Assembly (NCBI GenBank): GCA_035560555.1 | Contig: DATMZF010000061.1 | Location: 27,688 to 91,687, forward strand | Origin: UBA11090 sp035560555 | GTDB lineage: Bacteria; Spirochaetota; Spirochaetia; Treponematales; Rectinemataceae | Length of the DNA: 64,000 nucleotides | Direction: 5' to 3' | Shown here: positions 51,185 to 60,413 of the stretch, in pieces | How positions within the stretch are numbered: position 1 is the first letter of the stretch | Layout: every line of letters starts with the position of its first letter | Position numbers and translations under genes: made by a program | Notes under the pieces: model-generated | Databases searched by the model: none | What the model saw: the letters and a program-made list of their open reading frames with translations, nothing else | Told to the model about the DNA's origin: nothing

Positions 51185-51772
51185 TCATGTATCCTTTATG
51201 ATTATGTTGAAGCAATCTATCAGCGACAAGACATCGGGGCAGGAAAATACCGCTCTTTGGACATTGTTGCTTCTGGGATCTATCGAGTACCCGTGAGCGC
51301 CGAAAAAGGAGGCGCGCCGCAGGTCTGAACCGCTGAACAGCGTATCCCTGAAAAACGAAGCGCTGAAATCCGCCTCGACGAGGAATGTGTCCTGGAAGAA
51401 GCAGCCCGAGATATCGCAACCCGCGAAGGTAGCCCCCTTCATTTTTAGGTCGGAAAAGTTGCAGTTCATCACCCTGCAATCTTCAAACGACAAGTCGAAC
51501 ACGGCCTGATCGCATTGATAAAAATTTATGCCCGCCACCTTGCATTGTTCGAATTCCGCGTCGAGGAATCTCGCGTGGCCGATTTTTGGGTTGCTAAGGT
51601 TGCAGGTCTTGAAGACGCAGTCATCGAACTCGCAGCGCGCGAGGTCGGTTTCGGTGAAATCGCAGCCCGTAAACGTGCATCCGTTGAATTCCTTCCCCGA
51701 TACTCCGATGGTCTGGAAGTCGATGCCGTCGAATTCTTCTCCCTCGAAGGATGCCCCGTCAAATCTGCTCAT
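51185..51772 (-). CDS. Pentapeptide-repeat protein
   Basis: 195 residues from ATG 51772. Repeats of the A(D/N)LXX type in the form FDGASFEGEEFDG, CTFTGCDFTETDLARCEFDDC and CDISGCFFQDTFLVEADFSA, forming a right-handed quadrilateral helix. Such proteins can mimic DNA and protect gyrase (Qnr-like), but this chain lacks the paired repeat length and loops needed to call it so. Short neutral gap (about 23 bases) to the DUF3795 gene, same strand. Confidence 0.83.
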   Translation of the reverse strand: MSRFDGASFEGEEFDGIDFQTIGVSGKEFNGCTFTGCDFTETDLARCEFDDCVFKTCNLSNPKIGHARFLDAEFEQCKVAGINFYQCDQAVFDLSFEDCRVMNCNFSDLKMKGATFAGCDISGCFFQDTFLVEADFSASFFRDTLFSGSDLRRASFFGAHGYSIDPRSNNVQRAVFSCPDVLSLIDCFNIIIKDT

Positions 51773-52011
51773 GGAACCGCCTCGCTGTCGCCTCTTGCCC
51801 CGATAGCCCCGCCCTTGGTAGAGCAAGACTTCCGGTACGCGTCGTCGCGTAAGCGGGATTATACCGACCGGGACGAAGCGGCCGCAATGATAAACCCAAT
51901 CTTTATGAATATTTCACGAGCCTTTAATCAAAACCTGGAAGTCCCCCGGTACAATGCCCCCAACATCATGGCATTGCGTCGATGATGAAAAATTCATCCG
52001 TGGAGGAAAGT

Positions 52012-52989
52012 ATGAAGAAATTCCCGGTTCTCTTGCTCGCCCTGACGCTTGTGGCGGGCAGCCTGTTCGCCCAGCCCTCGGGGGCGATGGTCACCTTTGG
52101 CCTCATCAGCGATACCCATGTCTGCGACAAGTCCGACCAGTCCGTCGCCATTGCCTTGAACGCTTCTCCCCGATACTTTTCAGGAGGTCTCGCCAAGATC
52201 GAGGCGTTTTCCATGGCGATGAACGCGGCTGGCGCCGATTTCGTGGCCGAACTCGGCGACTTCACCGACAACCCCGCGACGCCTGGGCTGACGCCCGCCC
52301 AGCGCCGGGAGACCGCCATGGGTTTCATGCGCGCGGCCGAAACCAGGTTCGCGCTCTTTCGCGGCCCGCGTTACCATGTTTTCGGCAACCATGACACCGA
52401 TCAGGCGGCTAAGGCGGATTTCTTGTCTATCGTGAAAAATACCGATACCGCTTCCGGAGCCAGCTATTACAGCTTCGACAGAGGCGGGGTCCACTTTATC
52501 GTCATGGACTCCAGTTTTAGGGCGAATGGCGCTTCCTATTCGGGCATTCCCGGCGAGCCCGGCTCCGGCTACTCCTGGGATGATGCCAATATCCCGGCTG
52601 AAGAAGTGGCGTGGCTTGCCGCCGATATCGCCGCGGCGGCGGCCCCCGTCGTCGTCCTGACCCACCAGCAGCTCAATGGCCAGGAACTTGTCGACGCGGC
52701 TTATGATCCCAAGCACAGCGTGCGAAACGCGCCGGTCGTTCGCGGGGTCCTCGAGGCCAGCGGGAAAGTGCTGGCTGTCTTTGGCGGCCACTACCATGAC
52801 GGCGGCTATCAGGAGATCGGCGGGATCAACTACATCGTTCTCCAGGCGAACGCCGCCTATGGGAACGATGTTTCGTACCACAACCAGTACGCCACGGTGA
52901 AAATATTCTCCGAAGGCGGGAAATACACGGTATCGTTCAGCGGAAACGGCATGCAAAGAAGTTACGCTTTCTCCAAGGTCCTGCGCTGA
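52012..52989 (+). CDS. Secreted metallophosphoesterase
   Basis: 325 residues from the ATG after GGAGGAAAGT. Signal peptide (1-20, LLLALTLVAGSLFA). Calcineurin-like metal site: LISDTHVCD, GDFTDN, GNHDTD and GGHYHDGGYQ, in that order. It acts in the periplasm on a phosphate ester; substrate unknown. A 14-bp hairpin follows its stop. A TACAAT -10 (51950-51955) lies upstream. Confidence 0.87.
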   Translation: MKKFPVLLLALTLVAGSLFAQPSGAMVTFGLISDTHVCDKSDQSVAIALNASPRYFSGGLAKIEAFSMAMNAAGADFVAELGDFTDNPATPGLTPAQRRETAMGFMRAAETRFALFRGPRYHVFGNHDTDQAAKADFLSIVKNTDTASGASYYSFDRGGVHFIVMDSSFRANGASYSGIPGEPGSGYSWDDANIPAEEVAWLAADIAAAAAPVVVLTHQQLNGQELVDAAYDPKHSVRNAPVVRGVLEASGKVLAVFGGHYHDGGYQEIGGINYIVLQANAAYGNDVSYHNQYATVKIFSEGGKYTVSFSGNGMQRSYAFSKVLR

Positions 52990-52990
52990 G

Positions 52991-53021
52991 TCTTTGCGGT
53001 ACGGCGTCCGTACCGCAAAGA
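52991..53021 (+). terminator. 14-bp perfect hairpin after phosphoesterase
   Basis: TCTTTGCGGTACGG and its exact complement with loop CGT, starting 2 bases after the stop codon. No U-run. Confidence 0.55.
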
Positions 53022-53101
53022 TCGCCAGCCACCGCGGGAACACGCCAAGATATTTGATCGCCGTGGCTCATGCGACAACATTCGCCTCTTGCTCCCGGGC
53101 T

Positions 53102-53129
53102 TTGACAAAATATCATAATATGTTAGAGT
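53102..53129 (+). promoter_or_regulatory. Promoter of nitronate monooxygenase gene
   Basis: -35 TTGACA at 53102-53107 and -10 TAGAGT at 53124-53129, spacer 16. Confidence 0.5.
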
Positions 53130-53197
53130 GTTTTATCAATCCGGCTTTCTGTAACGATGTTCCAGCCTGAAACCAAGGCGGAAAGAGGAGCTGTCTC

Positions 53198-54289
53198 ATG
53201 GGTACCAATACAATGAAGAGTCTTGTCATAGGCGACCTGGTGGCGAGAATACCGATAGTGCAGGGTGGAATGGGCGTAGGGATCTCGCTGTCCGGGCTCG
53301 CCGCCGCCACCGCCAACGCCGGCGGCATCGGGGTGATAGCCGCGGCCGGCATAGGCCTTTTGGAGCCGGACGGCTTCAAGGACTTCCTGGGCGCCAATAT
53401 CAGGGGTATGCGGAAAGAGATCCGAAAAGCCAGGGCCAACACCAAGGGCATACTCGGCGTCAACATCATGGTCGCGCTGAGCGACTTCGCCGCCATGGTC
53501 AGGACAGCCATCGACGAGAAGATAGACATCATTTTTTCGGGCGCTGGGCTTCCGGTGAGCCTGCCCGAGTATCTCGTGGAGGGCTGCAAGACCAAGCTCG
53601 TGCCGATCGTGTCGTCGGGAAGGGCGGCCACCCTGTTGGCTAAACGATGGCTCGACAAGTACAACTACCTGCCCGATGCCTTCGTCGTCGAAGGTCCCCT
53701 GGCGGGCGGCCACCTCGGTTTCAAGGCCGAGCAGATCGATGATCCCGCCTATGCCCTTGAAAAGATCGTGCCCGAAGTGATAGCCGCGGTTCGTCCCTTC
53801 GAGGAAAGAACCGGGAAGAAAATCCCCGTCGTAGCCGGCGGCGGAATCTATACGGGCGCCGATATCAGCCGCTTCATCAAGCTCGGCGCGGCCGGCGTCC
53901 AGATGGCCACCCGCTTCGTCGCCACCGAAGAATGCGACGCTTCCCCCAAGTTCAAGGAAGCCTATCTCGACGCCAAAGGCCCCGAAGCTCTGGAAATCAT
54001 CAAGAGCCCGGTGGGAATGCCAGGCCGCGCGATCAGAAACGGGTTTTTAGACGATGTGGATGCGGGCCGAAAGAAACCGTTCGCCTGCCCCTATCACTGC
54101 ATCGTCACTTGCGATATCGAAAAGTCTCCCTACTGCATCTCGCTCGCGCTTCTCAACGCGCAGAAGGGCAACCTGGACAAGGGCTTCGCTTTCGCAGGCG
54201 CCAACGCCTGGAGAGCCGAAAAAATCGTGCCGGTGCGAGAGCTTGTGGATGAACTCGTGAGCGAATACGAGGTCGCCGATCAAGCGTAA
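53198..54289 (+). CDS. Nitronate monooxygenase / 2-nitropropane dioxygenase family
   Basis: 363-residue TIM-barrel flavoprotein. FMN site signatures QGGMGVGISLSGLAAATANAGGIGVIAAAG at the N-end and VAGGGIYTGADISRFIKLGAAGVQMATRF later. The C-end has FACPYHCIVTCDIEKSPYC, a Cys-rich tail seen in the clostridial-type subgroup. The substrate may be a nitronate or an enoyl compound. Own promoter and a good intrinsic terminator, so monocistronic. Confidence 0.9.
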   Translation: MGTNTMKSLVIGDLVARIPIVQGGMGVGISLSGLAAATANAGGIGVIAAAGIGLLEPDGFKDFLGANIRGMRKEIRKARANTKGILGVNIMVALSDFAAMVRTAIDEKIDIIFSGAGLPVSLPEYLVEGCKTKLVPIVSSGRAATLLAKRWLDKYNYLPDAFVVEGPLAGGHLGFKAEQIDDPAYALEKIVPEVIAAVRPFEERTGKKIPVVAGGGIYTGADISRFIKLGAAGVQMATRFVATEECDASPKFKEAYLDAKGPEALEIIKSPVGMPGRAIRNGFLDDVDAGRKKPFACPYHCIVTCDIEKSPYCISLALLNAQKGNLDKGFAFAGANAWRAEKIVPVRELVDELVSEYEVADQA

Positions 54290-54312
54290 TCCATACAGGC
54301 GGCAGTTCATCC

Positions 54313-54340
54313 AAAACCTATGCTTCGGCATAGGTTTTTT
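54313..54340 (+). terminator. Intrinsic terminator, UUCG loop
   Basis: AAAACCTATGC-TTCG-GCATAGGTTTT followed by TT, 11-bp stem with U-run. The best textbook terminator in the window. Confidence 0.9.
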
Positions 54341-54395
54341 ATTCGGTTTAGCGTTCCATGTCGACCGTGGAGAAGTACCTCTTCAAAAAAAAATG

Positions 54396-54424
54396 TTGAC
54401 AACTGAAAAAAGGCCGCCTATACT
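54396..54424 (+). promoter_or_regulatory. Promoter of second SorC operon
   Basis: -35 TTGACA (54396-54401), spacer 17, -10 TATACT (54419-54424). Confidence 0.75.
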
Positions 54425-54459
54425 CACCTGACGATCGAATGTTACATAATATCACTTAC

Positions 54460-54473
54460 TGAGCAAATGCTCA
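54460..54473. promoter_or_regulatory. SorC operator candidate
   Basis: TGAGCA-AA-TGCTCA, perfect 6-bp inverted repeat, between the promoter and the regulator start. TGAGCA is also the half-site seen upstream of the first SorC operon (39803). Confidence 0.6.
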
Positions 54474-54487
54474 CTTTGAGGATGCGC

Positions 54488-55462
54488 ATGCGTTACGATG
54501 AGCGGTTGGTAGTAAAAGTCGCGATGCTCTACTATTTGAGGGACCTGGATCAGGATGAGATAGCCCATCGCCTGAATCTTTCGCGTCAGAGCGTCTCTCG
54601 CCACCTCAAGCGCGCGCGCGAATCGGGGATAGTCCGGTTCACGATCAACTCTCCCAACGAGATCACGTTCGCCGAGCTGGAGTTGGAGCTGGAAACCGCT
54701 TTTGATCTCAAAGCGGCCGTGATAGCGCCCGTGAATGTCAATGTGGATGACTTGATAAAAGACGCCATCGGAAAATACGCCGCTGGGTTTATTGAGCAAA
54801 GTGTCCGCGATGGCGACGTATTCGGCGTATCCTGGAGTTCCACGGTCCTCGCCTGCGCCCAAAACTTGAAAAATAACGGCGTCAAGGACCTGACGATCTG
54901 CCAGCTCAACGGCAGCATGGATGTCGCCGACTTTTCCACGAGGGCTGAGTTCATCATTTCCAAAATGGCGGCCGTCTTCAAGGCGAAAACGATTTCGCTG
55001 GCCGTGCCGATGCTCGTGGACTCGCCCGAGATCCTCAACTCGATAATGGCTGATACCAGGATCAGGAACTCATTCGAAACCGCGCAGCGCGCGAGCGTCG
55101 GCGTATTCGGGATAGGGAGCATCAACCAGAAATCCTCGCTATACCAGACAGGCTATATGAGCCAGCGAATATTGGATGAGCTGCGAGAAAGAAGGGCGGT
55201 GGGCGATATCGCCGGACATTTCTTCGACATTCACGGGGAAATCTGCGACCAGCTTTTGGAATCGCGGACACTGGCCGTCCCGAAAGAAACCTTCAGGTCG
55301 ATGCGGCTCTCGATCGCCCTGGCCGGCGGCGAGCATAAGCTGGAAGCGATCGAGGGCGCCCTGGCCGGAAAATGGTGCAACGCGCTCGTCACCGACGAGA
55401 CTACGGCGCAGAGCCTGCTTCGCCGCAGGAACGCGAAAGCCTCAACGGCGTTGGGAGCGTGA
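54488..55462 (+). CDS. SorC-family sugar-binding transcriptional regulator
   Basis: 324 residues from the ATG about 6 bases after GAGG. HTH LRDLDQDEIAHRLNLSRQSVSRHLKRA, and a C-terminal sugar-phosphate domain beginning with the AVIAPVNVNVDDLIKDAIGKYAAG segment. It matches the regulator at 39905 in length and domain order but is clearly diverged in sequence. It controls the following transporter-phosphodiesterase operon through the TGAGCA site, probably in response to a glycerol-phosphate-like metabolite (inference). Confidence 0.9.
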   Translation: MRYDERLVVKVAMLYYLRDLDQDEIAHRLNLSRQSVSRHLKRARESGIVRFTINSPNEITFAELELELETAFDLKAAVIAPVNVNVDDLIKDAIGKYAAGFIEQSVRDGDVFGVSWSSTVLACAQNLKNNGVKDLTICQLNGSMDVADFSTRAEFIISKMAAVFKAKTISLAVPMLVDSPEILNSIMADTRIRNSFETAQRASVGVFGIGSINQKSSLYQTGYMSQRILDELRERRAVGDIAGHFFDIHGEICDQLLESRTLAVPKETFRSMRLSIALAGGEHKLEAIEGALAGKWCNALVTDETTAQSLLRRRNAKASTALGA

Positions 55463-55463
55463 G

Positions 55464-56339
55464 GTGAAACGACGGAAGACGGACAGGTTGGCAGCGGGGA
55501 TGTTTCTTCTCCCCTCGCTTCTGGTATTCGGCGTTTTCGTCTTCTTTCCGCTGGTCTATACCTTCTGGCTGAGCGCCACCGACTGGAATCTCATCTCGCC
55601 CGAAAAGCACTTTGTCGGACTCGGCAATTACCTCAGGCTCACGCGCGATCCGCTTTTCTGGAAAGTGCTGCGCAACACGATGCTGTTTTCCGTTTTCACG
55701 GTGTTCATCGCGGTATCGCTCGGCCTCTTCATCGCCGTTTCGATCAACGGGAAAATCGCGGGCAGGACGATATATAGGACTTGCATTTTTCTTCCCTATG
55801 TCACGGCTACCTCGGCAATGGCCTTGGTATGGCTATGGATTTTCGATCCGCAGTACGGGTTCCTCAATATGGCCCTGAAGGTCTTTGGAGTGAAAGGTCC
55901 CGAATGGATAGCGTCCACCGCATGGGCTATGCCGGCCATCGTCATCATGACGGTGTGGCGGTTCACGGGTTATATCATGCTCCTCTACCTAGGGGGATTG
56001 CAGGGCATAAACAACGAGCTGCTCGAGGCCGCCTCGGTGGAAGGCGCCGGCCGGTCGACCATTTTCTGGAAGATTACCTTTCCGCTCCTATCGCCTACCA
56101 CCTTGTTCGTCGTCATAACGACGCTCATCACGATGCTGCAGAACTTCGAGACCGTGTACATCATGACACAGGGAGGGCCGGTCAACTCTACGAATATGCT
56201 GGTTCTGTACATATATCAAAACGCTTTCCAGTTTTTCGAGGCGGGATACGCTTCCGCGATTTCCGTGATTCTCTTTCTCATGATGATCGCGTTGACGGCC
56301 ATTCAGCTGAAATCCTCGAAAAAATGGGTTACTTACTGA
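55464..56339 (+). CDS. ABC transporter permease (UgpA/MalF type)
   Basis: 291 residues, GTG start two bases after the SorC stop, with GGGAG 7 bases upstream. Six hydrophobic segments and the EAA loop LLEAASVEGAGRSTIFWKITFPLL. It is the first membrane subunit of an importer whose other parts are split by a phosphodiesterase gene. No ATPase gene is present; a shared UgpC/MsmK-type ATPase is assumed. Confidence 0.9.
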   Translation: MKRRKTDRLAAGMFLLPSLLVFGVFVFFPLVYTFWLSATDWNLISPEKHFVGLGNYLRLTRDPLFWKVLRNTMLFSVFTVFIAVSLGLFIAVSINGKIAGRTIYRTCIFLPYVTATSAMALVWLWIFDPQYGFLNMALKVFGVKGPEWIASTAWAMPAIVIMTVWRFTGYIMLLYLGGLQGINNELLEAASVEGAGRSTIFWKITFPLLSPTTLFVVITTLITMLQNFETVYIMTQGGPVNSTNMLVLYIYQNAFQFFEAGYASAISVILFLMMIALTAIQLKSSKKWVTY

Positions 56340-56360
56340 CTTTTGCGCAAGGAGACGCGG

Positions 56361-57122
56361 ATGATCAATCTGTTCGGCCATAGGGGCGCGGCGGGCGAGG
56401 CTCCCGAAAACACGTTGGCGGGCTATGGATTCGCTTATGGTTTGGGCGTGCGCTGCCTGGAGCTGGACGTGCATTTGACTCGAGACGGCGAGCTGGCCGT
56501 CATTCATGACGATACGCTGGACCGCACGACCGACGGGAAGGGCCATGTCGGGGGCTACACGATGGCCGAACTCAGGGGGTTCGACGCCGGAATCCTCTTC
56601 AAAGGTTTCCCGAAGGCGGGAATTTCCAGTCTGGACGAAGTGCTCGGCGAGTACGCGGCGTCGATGAAGCTATTCCAGATCGAGATAAAGACCGACAGGC
56701 CATTCATTCTCGACATGGTATGCAGACAAGTCTGCGACGCCCTGAGGAAGTTCGAGATTGCCGAAAAGACAGTGGTCACGTCATTCGATCCTTACGCCAT
56801 AAGAACGGTGCGCGGCATTCTGCCCGAACAGAAATGCGGCCTCATCTCGATGTACTATAAAGAAAGCGATATCCATCTCGCGAAGGCGCTCGGCTGCCAC
56901 AACACCTGCATTCCCCTCAAGACCGGCGGCAGCGAGGCTCTTGTAAAAATCGCGCAACGTCTTGGCCTTGAGGTGACAGGCTGGCTCGGCAACTCGATAG
57001 AGGATGTGGATACGCTCCTAGACTGGGGAGTAGACAGCATCACCTCCAACTATCCTTCGATCGTGTTGCCCTATCTCGCCTCGAAGGGGCTGATCGAAGA
57101 GCGTCCCTCGGCGAAGGTTTGA
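56361..57122 (+). CDS. ugpQ: Glycerophosphodiester phosphodiesterase (cytosolic, UgpQ-like)
   Basis: 253 residues from the ATG 7 bases after AAGGAG. No signal peptide. GDPD catalytic set: LFGHRGAAGEAPENTLAGY, LELDVHLTRDGELAVIHDDTLDRTT and the later IEIKTDR. It cleaves glycerophosphodiesters to glycerol-3-phosphate and an alcohol. Placement between the two permeases supports import and cleavage of glycerophosphodiesters. It and the last enzyme suggest the substrate of the whole operon. Confidence 0.92.
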   Translation: MINLFGHRGAAGEAPENTLAGYGFAYGLGVRCLELDVHLTRDGELAVIHDDTLDRTTDGKGHVGGYTMAELRGFDAGILFKGFPKAGISSLDEVLGEYAASMKLFQIEIKTDRPFILDMVCRQVCDALRKFEIAEKTVVTSFDPYAIRTVRGILPEQKCGLISMYYKESDIHLAKALGCHNTCIPLKTGGSEALVKIAQRLGLEVTGWLGNSIEDVDTLLDWGVDSITSNYPSIVLPYLASKGLIEERPSAKV

Positions 57123-57126
57123 GTCC

Positions 57127-57978
57127 ATGCGAATCCAGAAAAAGGGGCGGAAACGCAGAAGGATCGGTCTCACGATCTTCCGGCATATTGTTCTTCTCGC
57201 GTTGACCCTGATTATGATCCTCCCGATCCTTTGGGCTTTTTCCACGGCGCTAAAGCCCCAGAAAGAAATCTACTCATATCCGCCGACCATCGTTCCGAGC
57301 AGGATCGAATGGCAGAATTTCAGGAAAGCCTGGGAGAGCGCTCCTTTCGGCCGATACGCTTTCAACAGCGTGTTCGTGACCACGACGATCGTCGTCTCCC
57401 AGCTGGTCAACGCGGCCTTTGCCGCCTACGCCTTTTCATGGCTTAGCTTCAGGGGAAGGGACACTTTATTCCTCTTTTTCCTCTTCGCGATGATGATACC
57501 GACGCAGGTTCTCATCGTCCCGACATTCTTCATATTTAAAACGTTCGGATGGATTGATACCTATTGGGCGCTCATCATCCCCTTCGTGTCGAACGCGTTC
57601 GGCATATTCCTCATTAGGCAGGCATTTCTGTCGGTGCCGAGGGATCTTGTGGACGCCGCCAAAATCGATGGCTGCGGACATCTCGGGATCATCAGGCATA
57701 TCATGGTGCCGTCTTCTCGAGCATCCTTCATCAGCTTTTCCCTCCTCACCTTCACCTGGCGCTGGAACGACTATTTTTGGCCGCTCATCATGACGAATTC
57801 GACCAAGATGCGCACGCTCCCCGTGGGCATCGTATTCCTGAGGACCTCGGAAGGAAGCATTGAATGGAACGTCGTGATGGCTGGCGCCGTCCTCGTCATG
57901 CTGCCGGTGATACTGCTCTTCATCTTCCTGCAGAAATATTTCGTAGAGGGTGTAATGAGTTCGGGCATAAAAGGGTAG
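57127..57978 (+). CDS. ABC transporter permease (UgpE/MalG type)
   Basis: 283 residues with six hydrophobic segments. EAA loop LVDAAKIDGCGHLGIIRHIMVPSSR. The C-end FLQKYFVEGVMSSGIKG is typical. Starts 4 bases after the phosphodiesterase stop. Forms the channel with the permease at 55464. In this operon the binding protein follows the permeases; no hairpin separates them. Confidence 0.9.
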   Translation: MRIQKKGRKRRRIGLTIFRHIVLLALTLIMILPILWAFSTALKPQKEIYSYPPTIVPSRIEWQNFRKAWESAPFGRYAFNSVFVTTTIVVSQLVNAAFAAYAFSWLSFRGRDTLFLFFLFAMMIPTQVLIVPTFFIFKTFGWIDTYWALIIPFVSNAFGIFLIRQAFLSVPRDLVDAAKIDGCGHLGIIRHIMVPSSRASFISFSLLTFTWRWNDYFWPLIMTNSTKMRTLPVGIVFLRTSEGSIEWNVVMAGAVLVMLPVILLFIFLQKYFVEGVMSSGIKG

Positions 57979-58013
57979 CGGCAGCTTCCCTTGAGATCAT
58001 AGAGGAGGAAACT

Positions 58014-59297
58014 ATGCGTAGGTGTATGGCGGGGAAAAGGATTCTCGGAATTCTCGTTATTCTCGTGTGCGTGACGATGCCGATCGTGGCGGCGCCTACG
58101 CAGGTTGTTTTCTGGTCAGCCTTGGGCGGCAACAACGGCAAGATTCTCGACGCGTTCGTGAAGGAATTCAACGCTTCGCAGAACGAAGTCGAAGTCGTCA
58201 ACGAATTTCAAGGGGCGTATACCGATGTGGAACAGAAGTTGATGGCGTCCATCGCGTCAGGGAAGACACCCGATCTCGCGATGCTCGAGATTTCGCGCAT
58301 TCCCGCGTTCGTCAACGCGAAGGCGATAGCCGCGCTCGACGGGTTCGCGGCTGGCCCCAACGGCATCGACCTCAAGGATTTCGTTCAGGGACTCCTGGAA
58401 GAGAGCAGGATAGACGGCAAGCTCTACAGCCTGCCCCAGTCGCGGTCTATGCCCGTCTTCTACTACAACAAGGATATGTTCCGAGCCGCGGGAATCAATG
58501 CGGACAAGGCTCCGGCGAACTGGAAGGAAATCAGGGAGGCGGCGATCAAGGTGACGGCGGCCGATGGCTCGAGGATCGGTTTCGGCATACAGACGGGCAA
58601 TCCCTGGTGGTATTTCCAGACCGCCATCGAAAGCTACGGCGCGCAGGTTTCGACGCTGGAGAACGGAAAGCCGGTGCCGACGTTCAACAGTCCGGAGGCC
58701 GTCGCCGCCCTCCAGTGGTGGTACGATCTCGTCAAGAAGGACAAGGCCGCCAAGCTCTACGTCGGGAAAGGCCTGACCTCGTGGGAACTTCTGCAGGCCG
58801 ATTTCATCAGCGGCAAGGTGGGCATGATGTACATCACCACCGGCTGGATGGGCAACATACTGAAGAATTCCGGCTTTGAAGTCGGCGTCGGCCCCTTGGC
58901 CGCCGGGCCCACCGGCGCGCGGAGAATCCCGACGGGAGGGAACGGCATCGTGATTCCGGCCAATTCCCCGAAAGCCAAGCAGGACGCCGCGTGGAAATTC
59001 CTCAAATGGCTCACCGACACCAAACAGACCGCGAATTGGGCTATGCAGACCGGCTACATGCCGTTGCGCATCTCGGCCGGAAATTCCCCTGAGATGAAAG
59101 CGTACATCGCGAAAAATCCGGCGTTCCAGGTGGCGGTCGATTCCATGCTGTACGCGAGCGCCTTCCCGTCGATCAAGAGAAACCCGAAGACTGAACCCAC
59201 CTGTGATGTGTTGTGGGAGAGGATTTTCATAAACAACGAGTCGGTGCAAAAAGTCGCGGATGATGTGGCGAAACAGGTGGCCGATCAGCTCAAGTGA
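58014..59297 (+). CDS. ABC transporter substrate-binding protein (UgpB-like, family 1)
   Basis: 427 residues from the ATG after GAGGAGGAAACT. Signal peptide (1-27, ILVILVCVTMPIVAA). The mature protein starts TQVVFWSALGGNNGKILDAF, a pattern shared with UgpB-like binding proteins. By operon context it binds glycerol-3-phosphate or a glycerophosphodiester, but the sequence alone would also fit an oligosaccharide. Stop and next frame overlap slightly. Confidence 0.87.
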   Translation: MRRCMAGKRILGILVILVCVTMPIVAAPTQVVFWSALGGNNGKILDAFVKEFNASQNEVEVVNEFQGAYTDVEQKLMASIASGKTPDLAMLEISRIPAFVNAKAIAALDGFAAGPNGIDLKDFVQGLLEESRIDGKLYSLPQSRSMPVFYYNKDMFRAAGINADKAPANWKEIREAAIKVTAADGSRIGFGIQTGNPWWYFQTAIESYGAQVSTLENGKPVPTFNSPEAVAALQWWYDLVKKDKAAKLYVGKGLTSWELLQADFISGKVGMMYITTGWMGNILKNSGFEVGVGPLAAGPTGARRIPTGGNGIVIPANSPKAKQDAAWKFLKWLTDTKQTANWAMQTGYMPLRISAGNSPEMKAYIAKNPAFQVAVDSMLYASAFPSIKRNPKTEPTCDVLWERIFINNESVQKVADDVAKQVADQLK

Positions 59298-59332
59298 GAC
59301 CTGTCGCCTCTGTCATGGACAAAGGAATTTGT

Positions 59333-60385
59333 ATGCTGAAAACGGCGATTGTTGGGGCCGGGCTGATGGGATCCGCCATGGCCTGGCCCCTGAGCGACAA
59401 CCACAACGATGTGCGGCTCATCGGCACGCACCTCGATGAGGAAGTAATCAGAACATGCAGGGAGAAGAATTTCCATCCGAGGCTCGGAAGGCGGCTTCCT
59501 GAAAACGTAAAGCCCTACTTTTTTTCCGAAATCGACGAGGCGCTCGCGGGTTGCGAGATAATCGTGAGCGGCGTCAATTCCCTGGGCGTCGGCTGGATGG
59601 CCGAGCAGCTGCAGGGAAGGCTTGTCCCAGGACAGATGGTGGTAGGGATCACCAAGGGCCTCGAGGCCGGCGCCGATGGATCGGTGAACATATTCCCGCG
59701 CATCCTGAAAGCCGCCCTCCCCGACTCTCTCCGTAGGGGCGTGGAGTTCGCGGCCATCGGCGGCCCTTGCATCGCGGGGGAACTGGCCGGGCGAAGACCT
59801 TCCTGCGTTATGCTCGGCGCCGAAAGGCTCGACATCGCGAAGAAGTTGGCTGACATATTCAGGACATCATACTACTTTCCGACGCCCACCGACGACCTAA
59901 TGGGGCTTGAGATCGGCGTGGCGCTCAAGAACGCGTACACGCTCGCGGTGGGCATGGCCTACGGCATCCTCGAAAAGGAAGGCGGCGTCGATCGCGCTGG
60001 CGCTTCGATGCACAACCTCGCCGCCGCCCTCTTCGCCCAGGGCTGCGGCGAGATTCGCTTCATACTGAAACTGCTGGGCTCGACCGAGTGGTTCGCTTCT
60101 TCCTTGCCAGGGGCCGGCGATCTGTACGTCACGAGCATGGGCGGGCGGACGGTGCGGTTCGGGAGACTGCTCGGCATGGGGAAGAGTTTCCGGGAAGCCC
60201 GGGAAATTATGGCCCAGGACACGCTCGAATGCGTCGAGATAGTGAAGAACATGGGCAGGCTGCTGCCAGCGTGGCGCCGCAAAGACCTGATCGGCGAGGT
60301 GGACCTGCCCCTCATGAAGGCGCTCATCGATGTCGTCGTGGAGGGCGAGGCGCTCGCTCTGCCGTTGCGTGAGTTTTTCCTGTGA
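59333..60385 (+). CDS. Glycerol-3-phosphate dehydrogenase (NAD(P)), GpsA-like
   Basis: 350 residues from the ATG after AAAGGAATTT. Rossmann motif IVGAGLMGSAMAWPLSDN, the middle GITKGLEAGADG and AIGGPCIAGELAGRRPSCVMLG, and the late VALKNAYTLAVGMAYGILEKEGG with the catalytic-type Lys. It interconverts glycerol-3-phosphate and dihydroxyacetone phosphate. With the phosphodiesterase it can direct imported glycerophosphodiesters into glycolysis. A specialised relative acting on another polyol phosphate cannot be excluded. Confidence 0.85.
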   Translation: MLKTAIVGAGLMGSAMAWPLSDNHNDVRLIGTHLDEEVIRTCREKNFHPRLGRRLPENVKPYFFSEIDEALAGCEIIVSGVNSLGVGWMAEQLQGRLVPGQMVVGITKGLEAGADGSVNIFPRILKAALPDSLRRGVEFAAIGGPCIAGELAGRRPSCVMLGAERLDIAKKLADIFRTSYYFPTPTDDLMGLEIGVALKNAYTLAVGMAYGILEKEGGVDRAGASMHNLAAALFAQGCGEIRFILKLLGSTEWFASSLPGAGDLYVTSMGGRTVRFGRLLGMGKSFREAREIMAQDTLECVEIVKNMGRLLPAWRRKDLIGEVDLPLMKALIDVVVEGEALALPLREFFL

Positions 60386-60413
60386 TGGCGGCCGCAGCCG
60401 AAATGACGTTCGC

